Shown here in pieces: positions 40,101-52,100 of a DNA stretch of 64,000 bases (within the stretch, counting starts at the first letter, position 1; each line of letters begins with the position of its first letter). This stretch comes from Azorinus chamasolen (lineage: Eukaryota > Mollusca > Bivalvia > Cardiida > Solecurtidae): NCBI GenBank assembly GCA_963576725.1, contig OY755252.1, forward strand, positions 58,913,841 through 58,977,840, read 5' to 3'. The position numbers were made by a program, and so were the translations under genes. Below the pieces are notes generated by a model. The model was not told the origin of the DNA. It did not search any database and saw only the letters and a program-made list of their open reading frames with translations.

Positions 40101-43100
40101 AGCCTGAGAACGAAACTCAGACTCAACTAAAAGCTTTATAAGCATGGACCCTGGTTCTTCTCTGGAGTAAAGAGTTAAGATAACATTTTAAATATTTTAA
40201 CATCAATTCTAGAGATGTGACAGCCATGAAAAATAGTCTGTGTCCAATTCAGAAAATGAATTAATTCTGTCCAAACATTCCATCTCAGTATAAATTTATA
40301 TAAAACTTTTTAGCACTGAATTATATTTAACATTTTAGCACTGAATTTTCAAATGGACTGTTCCAAAATTCAAACAGGTTAAGCTTACTGTGAATATTCG
40401 GGGATTATTATTTTTCTTTTAAAGATTGTACTCCATAGATAAGTCTTTTGGACGCCTTTGCAAAAACAGTATACCCAGATCAGATGGCCCCTGTTGGATT
40501 TGTCTGATCAGGGTCTACTCTGTTTGCAAAGGCATAGAAGGGCATATTTATGGAGTAAATGGTTATGGGAGGTTATACTGTATGCAAGAAAGTGGCACAT
40601 TCTCACCTTGGCAATGTATATTTTGAGGAGGGCTGTAGACAAAGTGATAACAGCTAGGGAGGCTTGTACTATCCATAGTGGTAAGGGTCTATCTACCCAC
40701 AACATAACATACCTACACAAAAGAGAAAATCAAACAAAACACATCTACACAAATGGTAAACAAAATAACGGAAATGAGAAAATATACATGCACACACCAA
40801 TGGTAGCCATATGACACAAATGGTAACAAAATGATAGTAGTGTGGTCAAAATGACATTAATGAGAACAATATTTACCCCAAAAATGAGAAATAATTTACC
40901 ATGGAAAATAAAAAATATACATCTAAAAAAACACCCTCATGCCAATCCATGACAAAACTAAGTTTAAACCTTTCAACCCAGGAAACACATGCAATGTCAT
41001 TTGCAAACAATGTAGACCCAGATCAGAGGGCTCCTAGTGGAGCCCTCTGATCAGGGCCTGCACTGTTTGTCATTCAAAATCTTCTAGTATGTTTAACCCT
41101 TTCCCTTATGTAAGTGCATTTTGATGTATCTGCAAACAGAGTAGACCCAGATCAGACAGCTCCTATAGGAGCCGTCAGATCAGGATCTGCTCTGTTTGCT
41201 TATGGTGTAATATAGATCTGATTCTACAGCTTCTGCCTGAGCCGAAATGTCATGTGTTCATAAGCCATTATAAAAAATGATCTTATAAATATTTATGACG
41301 TCATTATTTCCTATATGAATATTCATCTGGGAAAGGGTTAGTGGACTCTATAGTTAATGATTGGCTATTACATTCCGGGTTGAAAGGGTTACACACTGTG
41401 TGCTTCAAACTTAACCCATTCCCTCATATTGACGACTTTTGATGCCTCTGTAAAAGTCATTTTGTGAAACCATTGTGATAAATAGAGCATTTGCACCTAT
41501 AGGAGCAAATGCTCTATTTATCACAATGGTTTCAAACTATAAAATTCTAATATTTTCCTTTTCTCTAGTTAATGTTCCTTTTCGGTAGATTTATTCAAAG
41601 AGGTTGTATCTAAAAATAGCCCATGAGGTAATGTATCTAAAAATAGCCTATGAGGTAATGGGTTAACCCTTTGCTTCATGAACATACATGTTAGACTTTA
41701 TTTAAAGACATCATGAAATTATATTGACACATAAACACTGGAAATATGAGCCATATCAGATCTGCAGAATCATATCCATATTATTCCATAGGCAAACAGA
41801 AAAGACCCTGATTAGACAGCTCCTACTGGAGCCGTCTGATCAGGGTCTACTCTTTTTGCAAAGGTGTATAAAGGTGTTTCATTGAAGCAAAGGTTTAAAA
41901 GCACTAGAACTTCAGATAATTGTGCAGATTCTAGTCCTATCAAGTAAACTCATGACAAATGCATTACTTCAAAAGGGCAAGACTTTAAAACAACAACAAT
42001 CACATCAACCCATTCCATCCTACAGGCAAACTTGTCACTGGACAAAATAGATAAAACGAAATATGGAGGGTGAAAAATTGCAGCCATTTTTTGAAAAGAA
42101 ATTCCATCAGCAAACAGAGCAGACCCTGATCAGACGGCTCCTGTAGGAGCCGTCTGATCTGGGTCTACTCTGTTTGCAAATGCGTAAAAACATGTTTATA
42201 TATAAAGGAAAGGGATAATGTATAACTTTGGTTCCTGTTTAGTTGCCAAGAAGCTATGTGCATAATCTCCATATGAAGTAGGGAACCAAACTGTTTGACA
42301 TTGGCGACCAGTGTTTCCGCGAGTGTGCGTTTTCTGCGTTTTTGGCGCACTTTTTTGGGGCTTGACGCAATGAAATTCGGACTGTGCGTTTTCCCTGACG
42401 CAGGAATTTTTTCATCGCCGAATTATTCAAAGCCGCGAATTCCGTGTCCCATTGTACCGGGTTTTAGTCGTGCCCAACCCGTTCTGGGTCAGTAGACGCT
42501 TATTCATTATCAAAGACATATAAGCGCCTAGGCGAGTGTGTTGATTCAGTCATATTCTGCGAAAAGAAATACACACAATGTCTGCTCCTTGACAGCCTTA
42601 TTTCGGAAATAATCATCTTGTAACATAGACAATTATTGTGATAAAAGAGATGATTTACCCGCTGAAATGGGGGCTAGTTCCCCGACCAAATCTACTTCAA
42701 CTGATAATTTGCCGAGTTCGGCGAGTGAAAAGTCGGTGAGTGAAAAGTCCGTCACCATGTCTGAAAAAGCAACCCTAATTTGTCTAAACGGGAAATTCAC
42801 CAGGAATGGCTGAATGAAAAATCATGACTTTCTTACGGCTCTAATAAATTGACTTGTGTATGCACCAATGAGGGGAAAGCCAATCCATTAACAACTGGCT
42901 GCACCAACTTTCGCCAATCAACTCTTTGTTTGACATTTATGATTTAGCCTCAAATCAACATAGGGCAGCTGTGGAGGCCACTACTTTAAGAAGCAGTATA
43001 TTAAAAATCACTTCAAACATAATTTCATAAATCATACATGCCAATGTTAAATTTAAGGGTATGACCCACCAAAATTTCAAATGACCCCCAGATTTTTAAA

Positions 43101-46100
43101 CATGGGGTCAAACATGACCCCCAAAATATCAGAGCTGGCAGAAACACTGTTGGCGACTGTTGTTTAATTAACCCATTACCTCATATGCTATTTTTAGATC
43201 CTACCTCTTTTAATGAATCTACTGAAATGGAGCATTTACTAGAGAAAAGGATTTTTTTTTAGAATTATGTAGTATTAAAACCATTGTGATAAATAGAGCA
43301 TTAATTTTGCTCCTATGGAGAAAATGCTCTATTTATCACAATGATTTCAGAAGTGACTTTAACAGAGGCTTCAAAAGGCATCAATATGAAGGTACAGAAG
43401 TTGAAAAGAATCTTGTTGTGCATTTTAACTCTTCCACTGCAAAATTTTGTTGTATGCAACAATTTTTCATTTATATTTTTTTCTAAATAATATTCATGGT
43501 GTCACGATTTCTTACATGAATACTAATCAGATAATGGGTTAAAAATTGTTTTGTTCCAAAACTGAAACACATGACGAACATGCCACATTACTAGACTAAT
43601 AGTCTTAGATGGGAGGTGTATTTATGAAATCATCATCAAATATTTACTTTATTGCTCTACCAAAACCCAATCCTGTTAGAACTCATTAGAATCATCTCTC
43701 CCAAGCTATTTTGATGAGGAGTGCAACAGATAAAGGTGTACTCCATACTAAAATCAACAGTTCTCCACCAAACTCTTTAGAACCAAACCCTGTGTTGTGA
43801 CCACTCTTTAGAATGGTCTCTTTGAGACGAATCTAAAGAATGGTCACAACATAGTGTTTGGTGGAGAAATAAAGAAGTTATCCTTGAAAATGTTTTATCC
43901 GGACTTCTTAATGAGTATCAACAAGATTGGATTTGTCAGAGAAATGTAGAATTTGTATATAAATCCACAGGTCTGCAATTCAGACTGTACAAACCAGTTG
44001 AGTTCCGGCAAGATGGGATTTCCTGTTCCATTGGATACTGGACACTTGTCCCCATTGCTGTAATAGAGATAACAATACAAGGAACAGTAAAACCTTGCTG
44101 GAATGAAAAACAATCCATTAACCCGTACAATGCGGGAAAACAAGCTACTAATGTCCCTTGCAAACAGTGTAGACCAAGATGAGAGAGCTCCTATAGGAGC
44201 CCTCTCATCAGGGTCTGCACTGTTTGTTATGTTACAAATTTTTTTTCAGGCTTGGCTCTGTTTGCCATTGAAATGATACAGTGAAACCTCGGAAATCCGA
44301 ACCCCTTCCGGACCAAATGAAAAGTTCGGATTTCTGAGGATTTCGGATTTCTGAGGTTTCTCATATAGTTAAATGTTTCGACCACAATTATGCTCTCTAA
44401 GTAAGGTTGATGTGATCAAAATGTTGATTGCTGATATTGCATGACATTAAAGGGTAGATTTTGCTCACAAAGTATTTGCAATGGACTTGTTTCTTTAAAG
44501 CTTTCTACTTTGAAGAAGCAACATCAATGTAAATAATAGTTGAACTGAACTTTAATGTCAAGGGTTAAGTCAACCCGTCTACGCTTACTCGGCGGTTCAG
44601 ACATGATCGTGATCTTAACTAGAACTTTTCTTTACGATGTAGAATATAGCCTAGAATGAGCGAGAATGGTGAACAATTTGAGAAACTGCATCATTTATTA
44701 CATTTGGAACAATTAGGGATTACTCGCGACCTTAGTTTGCAAAATTACCAAACGAGATTAAAGATTTTTTTTGTCAGTCAGCCCACCGTGTGTAAAACAA
44801 AAGTCGCCGCACAAAAGAGACCGCTCTTTATTCCACAAAATTAGGACATAATTTGGACATTAAAGACGTCTTACTGCAGTCGATCGCCACGGCCCGTCTT
44901 TTAATCCATTTAAATCAACAGCCGCATCAAACACCTAATGATTCTTCAAAGATAATTGGGGCTTAAACAAACACCAGTTGACACGACTACCGCACACGCT
45001 TTATCGTGTGTATGTACCGTGTAGAGCTGTGGTAACATAGCCGCTAAAAATAGACGCGCGTGCCAGTCCAAACATTCTCAGGTACAGTAAGCGTTCGGAA
45101 TTCCGGGTTACATTTAAGCGCAATTAAACAATTTCGGACGAAAAAATCGTTCGGAATTCGGAATTCTGAGTTTCCGGATTTCTGAAACTTTCCCGTAGTT
45201 AAAATAAGAAGAAAAAAAATCGGGACCAAACGGAATGTTCGGAATTCCGCGGATTTCGGAATTCCGGAATTCCGAGGTTTCACTGTATAGGTATAATTCT
45301 AGTTTCTGCTATGGCCATACAATGATACGTCCATTAGTCATTAAACAAGCAAAAAATGAGGAAACCACATTAAAGCCGGATTTTTCAACTGAAAGACCTT
45401 CATCCAAGCTATCTGCATACCAAATATAAATTTCTAGCATAATTATGTAGTTCAGAAGTTATAACAAAATTTTAATGACAGCCAAGTTTTCAAAATAGTG
45501 ACCTTGACCTGATTTCAGGTATCCTCATGTCATCTGTAAGGTCCTTACCAAAGCTGTCTGAATACAAAAGGTGAATTGCCTAGAGCATTCATGGATCAGA
45601 AGTTATAGCAATATGTTTGTTAAAAACAGCAAAGCTTTCAAAATAGTGACCTTGACCTTGACCCAATTTCATGTATCCTTGTATCAACTGAAAGGCCTTC
45701 ACCAATGCTATCTCCATACCATATAATAATTGTCTAGCATATGTGGTTCACAAGTTAAGACAAAATGTTGAAGTTTTTCAATGATAGTCAACTTGTCAAA
45801 ATAGTGACCTTGACCTAATTTCAAATATCTTTATATCAAATGAAAGGCCTGTACCAAAGCCATCTGTATACCAAAGATGAATTGCCTAGCATTTGTAGTT
45901 CAGAAGTTATAGCAATGTTAAAGTTTGTTAAAAACGGCAAAGTTTTCGAAATAGTGACCTTGACCTGATTTCAAAAGTATCCTTGTATCAACTGAAAGGC
46001 CTTCACCCAAGCTATCTGCATACCAAAATATGAATTGTCTACCTTAGGTAATACAGAAGTTATAAGCAATGTTAAAAGTTTTGTTAACGCCCGCCTGGTT

Positions 46101-49100
46101 TTCGCCAAACTATTAGACAAGATTTTTCTCGAAAAATATGACTGAAAAACCCAATAATTAATTAAAACGCATTTTTTCCAATATTGCCAAAACAAAATGC
46201 CTGATATTTGTTACATTAGACAAAGGATTAACATGTTATAAGCCTATAAAAAGTTCCAAATCAAACTTACCACTGATATTCCTCTATACCGTCGAGGCAA
46301 ACCCGCAACACATACAGAAAACATACAAGTATCTTTGTAACCAGGTCAAAGATAGTCAGGGCAAGTCCTGTAACACAAAGTAGACATGGGTGAGTTTGTT
46401 AACCCTTTACTCCATAAATACACCTTTCTACGCCTTTGCAAACAGAGTAGACCCAGATCAGACGGCTCCTATAGGAGCCATCTGATCAGGGTCTGCTCTA
46501 TTTGCTTATGATATAATATAGATATGATTCTAGTTTCTGCCATGGCTAAAACATTCAGTGTGCATGTGCTATTATACGAAATAATCTAATCAATATTCAT
46601 GATGTCATTATTTCTTACATTAATGGAGTAAAAATCTTTAATAACCCTTTCCTCCATAGGCTATTTTTAGATCTAACCTCTTTGGATGCATCTACCGAAA
46701 AGGAGCATTATAACTAGAGAAAAGGATTTTTTTTTTTTTTAGAATTTTGTAATTTGAAACCATTGTGATAAATAGAGCAAATGCTCTTATAATTTATCAC
46801 AATGGTTTCAACAGGTGACTTTTACAGAGGCGTAGAACGGCATATTTATGGAGGAAAGGGTTAATGGATTAAAGGGTTAACACTCTTAGCATAAATTCAA
46901 ATGAGATGCAAAGTAACTTGATATCTTATTAAAATCTGAACTGTTTTGCTTTCTGAAAATAATTAAATCATGTGTTTGGAAAGAAATGAAAGAAAAATCT
47001 GGTTATTAATTCCTTGAATACTAGTGGCATATTTGTGAATACAGGTTGACTCAAGATGAGACGCCATATAACTTTATGTCTCATCAAGACCCAAACACTG
47101 TCCTAGATAACAAAAGAGAAAAGAAAACTCAGAATGGCAGCAGACAAAATATTTGAAGATTACAATTACAGTAAAACCCCTCTAAACCAGAATTCTAGTA
47201 GAGAAGAATTTAGATAACTCTTAGGCAGGTGGCTGTTTAATGCAGGATGGAAGCTCCTAATGAGAACTTATTAGTTTTGGGTGATAAAATTGTTAAAAGA
47301 ACACCATATCCTGTAAGTCTGAATGGGTTAAACAGTATTTTTTAAAATTTGCAAATATGTTAACATACGTACATGAACTGGAATTGAAAAAAGTTTGAAA
47401 AAAAATCCGAAGAGTATTAAGATTATCATTATAGCAGTTTTTATAACAATTTCAGTATTAAAGATGAGTTTTTATCATTTAAACCTTTCTATCATAGAAA
47501 CACCTTTTAATGCCTTTGCAAACAGAGTAGACCCAGATCAGACAGCTCCTGTAGGAGCTGTCTGGTCAGGGTCTGCTCTGTTTGCTTATGGAATTATAAA
47601 TATCTGATCTTACAGTTTCTGTCTAAGGCCAAAATTCCCTTGAAAATATTACATTATAAAAATTAAGTCAATGAATATTCATGAAGTGAAAAATGCACGC
47701 ATAAATGTTCATTAGAGAAAGGGCTAACATTGTAACTACTTACTGGCACTTGAGTTGCGTATAAGAAGTCTTCGTAACTTTCCACGAATAGAGTCATGTT
47801 CGAAATATTTGACTGGGGCGGAACTGAAAAAGAGAGAAAATGAAAAATTATATATATGCATCATCATAGAAACCACTAGCCTAGTAGCAAACTTTTTAGA
47901 TCCTGATGAGAAGCCAAGTAACTTCATCTGTATCGAATATTCATACAAGAAATAATGACATCATGCATATTAATGTTTATAATAACATTTATTACATTTG
48001 TTACTATAAAAAGTAACAATTTTACACTCAAAATGGTCTTATATATCAGTCTTACTCTGCTCCCATGCTGCAAATGTTGTCAAAGTGCTCGTATACGTAC
48101 CGATTAGCCCCCAATTTCCAAACCACAGCCCCCGCCTGATTCAATTCAAATTTATGTACATGTACATGCACAGTAGGATACACGTATAGGTAAAGTGAAG
48201 TCTAGCCGCTAGTTCCATTGCCCATTATTTGATTAGTGTAAAACCAGTCATTTTGATGTCATCCAAATGACGTCAGGATAGCGCCATTTCCCTCAATTGA
48301 ATTTTTAAAACCGTTTTCATGCTGAGAAATAGTGTCTGCTCTATCTCTGATCTGATGAAATGGTCGCCAATGTTTTAAAAATGTAATAAACAGGTTATTG
48401 TACAGGTGACTAGGGCCGCAGAGTGATATTGGCCCTTAGTACCTTGATATAGACCCTCAGGCCAATATCAACGTGGCGGGCCAATAATCACTCTGCGGCC
48501 TAGTCACCCATGTAATAACCTCTATATATGAACATAGTAATATATATAACTATTTAACTAAGGCAGAAAAGTGAAGAATCAGAGCTTTATCATGTCATAA
48601 GCAAGTAGAGCAGACTCTGATCAGACAGCTCCTGTAGGAGCCATCTAATCTGGGTCTACCCTGCAAAGGTGAAGAAAAACATATTGATGGAGTACAAGGT
48701 AAAAGTAAGATGATTGTCAATGGTAATTGGCTCCTGCTTTTGCAGAGCTGTACAAGACAAGAGTATCAATCTCTTAATTATCCGCCCAACCCCATCTTAT
48801 TGCAGTGTTGTTTTTTTGGTTCTGTTTTTTTGTTTGTTTTATTTTGTTGCTAGATTTTTGGATTGTTTTTGTTTTTTATTGTGTTGGGGGCATTTTTGGG
48901 ACAATATATATTTTGGCCTCATTCCCCTCCTGGGAACAAACTTTTCCCCTACTTATAAATATGTGCGAAGCTACATAGAGACCGCCATCTTCAACTGATG
49001 CTGAATTAAAAACAAACAACCAAAATATAAAGATGCACAAAGGTGTTAAAAAAATTGGATTATGAAGTAACGAGACTCAACAACGAATCTGATTTTACTG

Positions 49101-52100
49101 TTTCTGCCAACACCAAAACTTCCTGTGTTCATATACAGTGCTCCCTCCCTAAAACTCCTTACAACAACGCATGTCACTGTTTCCGAAACAACAAGGCTCC
49201 AGAAACAACCTTTTTCCATCGTATTTTCTTTATGCCTCCATCAAACCCTATATTGTGACCACTCTTTAGAATCGTCACTTTGTGACGATTCTAAAGAGTG
49301 GTCACAACATAGGGTTTGATTGATGCATAACGGTTTTAGTTCTCAAAATACACCTTATCTGGGGATCTGCAAACAAGCTAATTATGTTTGATTTTCCCTC
49401 CCTATAATAACTCCCTCTGAACAACACATACAATATTCGTATCCCAAAGGGTGTCGTTGTAGAGAGGGAGCACTGTACCAGAACGAAAATTATTCTACTG
49501 AATATTCATGAAGTTATGAACTGTTCTATAAATATTCATTAGGGAAAGGGTTAACTCTACAGTTGTCTATGGCAATTCTATCAGCACATTCCAGATGAGA
49601 TGGTGTTTTAACCTGTACAATACTATAATTCTGTGTCTTTTTTATATCTTTGTGGGTTTCACTCCATGAATATTCATGTCAGAAATAGTGATGCCATACA
49701 TTTTAACCCTTTCCCTGTTCTATATTTATTACAAATTCCAATACCTACTGAATATTCAAGGACAAAATAGTTATAATGACATAATTATGGAAGTTGGAAC
49801 ATTGTAGCCATTTTAGAAAGTATAGAAACAGATTTATCAAATTCTATTAGCAAACAGAGCACTGACCCTGATCAGACGGCTCCTCTAGGAGCTGTCTGAT
49901 CTGGGTCTACTCTGTTTGCAGATGCATGAAAACACGTTTATATGAGGGAAAGGGTTAATTAGATTAATTGTTAAAGTAGCATATTGACACAGGAACTTTA
50001 GGCCATGGTGCAGACACGTCTGATTTGTGTCTAGACTATTTGCGACTATGTAAGTCAAATTTAAAGTTATCAAAATGGTGCAAAATTTAATTATTCAGCT
50101 TTATAAACAGGCCGAGAGGAGTCTCGGTGTCCGAGTATTTAGAATAATTAGGATATTAGGAAAAACATGACACTACATGAATTAAATATTGTAAAAGTCT
50201 GTCTGTAATGACAAAATTGACAGTTTATGCTGCACCCTTTGACTTTTTGTTAGAGAAACCTTTTAACCCTTTCCTTCATATAAGCATGTTTTTCATGCAT
50301 TTACAAACAGAGTAGACCCAGATCAGGCAGGAGCTGTCTGATCAGGGTCTGCTCTGTTTGCTAATTATAATAGAAGTTGATAGATCTGTTTCTTTGCTTT
50401 CTAAAAAAGGCTACACTATTGCACCTTCCATATTTCATTAAAACTATTTTGTCCCCGACCCTGATTAGACGGCTCCTACAGTACGTACCAGTGTGAAAAT
50501 GTGTCTATATATTAAGCAAGGGGTTAATGAAATCCAAAGGAAGTCAAACATGAAGCAAATCAATTTGAGCAGACATCATATTTCACAGCAGATTAACCCA
50601 TTCCTCAAGTAGGCTTTTTTTTAGACCCAACCTCTTTGAATGAATCTACCCAAAAGGTCTAAGCATTAACTAGAGAAATGGAATTTTTTTTGAGAATTTT
50701 GTAGTTTGAAACCATTGTGATAAATATAGGAGCAAATGGTCTATTTATCACAATGGTTTCATAAAGTGACTTTTACAGAGGCGTAGAAAGGCGTATTTAT
50801 GGAGGAAAGGGTAAAATGTTAAAACTTTCACTTCTGAATATGTGATAACTGAATCTGATAATAGGTTAACAGTTTGGACACTGCAAGACGCACAACTGGC
50901 GACAGGCACAGGGAGATGCCGAAAGCTTTCGTACCTTCATGGTTTGCTAAAAATATAATGAAAGTACAGTAAAACCTCTCTACAACGGCCACTAAATTGT
51001 GATAATTAGTTTGTATTTAGAGCAGGTGGCTGCTTAAAGCCTATAGGAGCGTTGTTTTACTTTCACCTTGCTTTAAGCAGCCAACTGTCTTTAACACAAA
51101 ATACTTGATGTAATTTAATGGCCGTTATAGAGAGGTTTTACTGTAAATGTTGAGTTATTCACTCAAGTGAAGGACAACTTGTGACAGGTCACATTAAAAT
51201 GATAGTCTCTACATGCAAAGTGTTTTATAAATGCTTAAAAACTACATGAATCATTTGTTTATATGCTGAAAAGAAATATATACATGAAAACCTGACGAGT
51301 CAAATAAATACAAAACTTTCATGTGTTTAGTATTAAAGACAAGATGTTATTCGGCAATGTAATAGTGTGTATTCGGGTGGCGTTTTAGTTTCGTTGTTAC
51401 TATTCTATATAGGCTGATAATATTTTGTTATAGAACCAAAATTACAAGTATTCATGAAAACGGTTTATTTTAGTATCACAGGTGCATTTTTCGATGCAAG
51501 TTCAAATTGACAATCTTCATAATACTTACTAAATATAACAAATCTTATTGACAAGAGATGTTTGTAAAACATGTATATACCCCCCAGACCCCCTGACCTT
51601 TGATCTAGTGACCTCAACTATAGAGGTCATCAAGTGGTCATGACTAATCAACACAGCAACTTTGAAGATCCTAAGCCAAACCACTGATCATTTATTGATC
51701 TGAAAACAAATCAAAAGTTAAGGTCATGGTGACCTTGACCTTTGACCTCAACAACTATAGGGGTCATCCAGTGGTCACGACCAACCACCACAGCAAGTTT
51801 GAAGATCCCGAACCAAACCATTGAGCAGTTATTAATCTGAAACCATTTCATCAGTTAAGGTCATGGTGACCTTGACCTTTGACCTAGTGACCTCAAAAAC
51901 AATAGGGGTCATCTAGTTGTCATGACCAACCACCACAGCAAGTTTGAAAAGCCAAACGCTTAAGCATTTTATTGAATGGAAACCATTTCACCAGTTAAGG
52001 TCATGGTGACCTTGACCTTTGACCTAGTGACCTCAAAAACAATAGGGGTCATCTATTTGTCATGACCAACCACCTTCGCCAGTTTGAAGATCCTAAGCCA

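Noticed and set aside
43895..44163. Full-length ORFs around exon 4 as separate small genes
   Set aside because: They extend through the intron on both sides of an exon whose acceptor, phase and sequence fit Slo2.
44656..44844. [14 protein letters not shown].. as a transposase N-terminus
   Set aside because: Only 62 codons, and no helix-turn-helix or DDE motif that I can recognise. Kept as an ORF of unknown meaning in the element.
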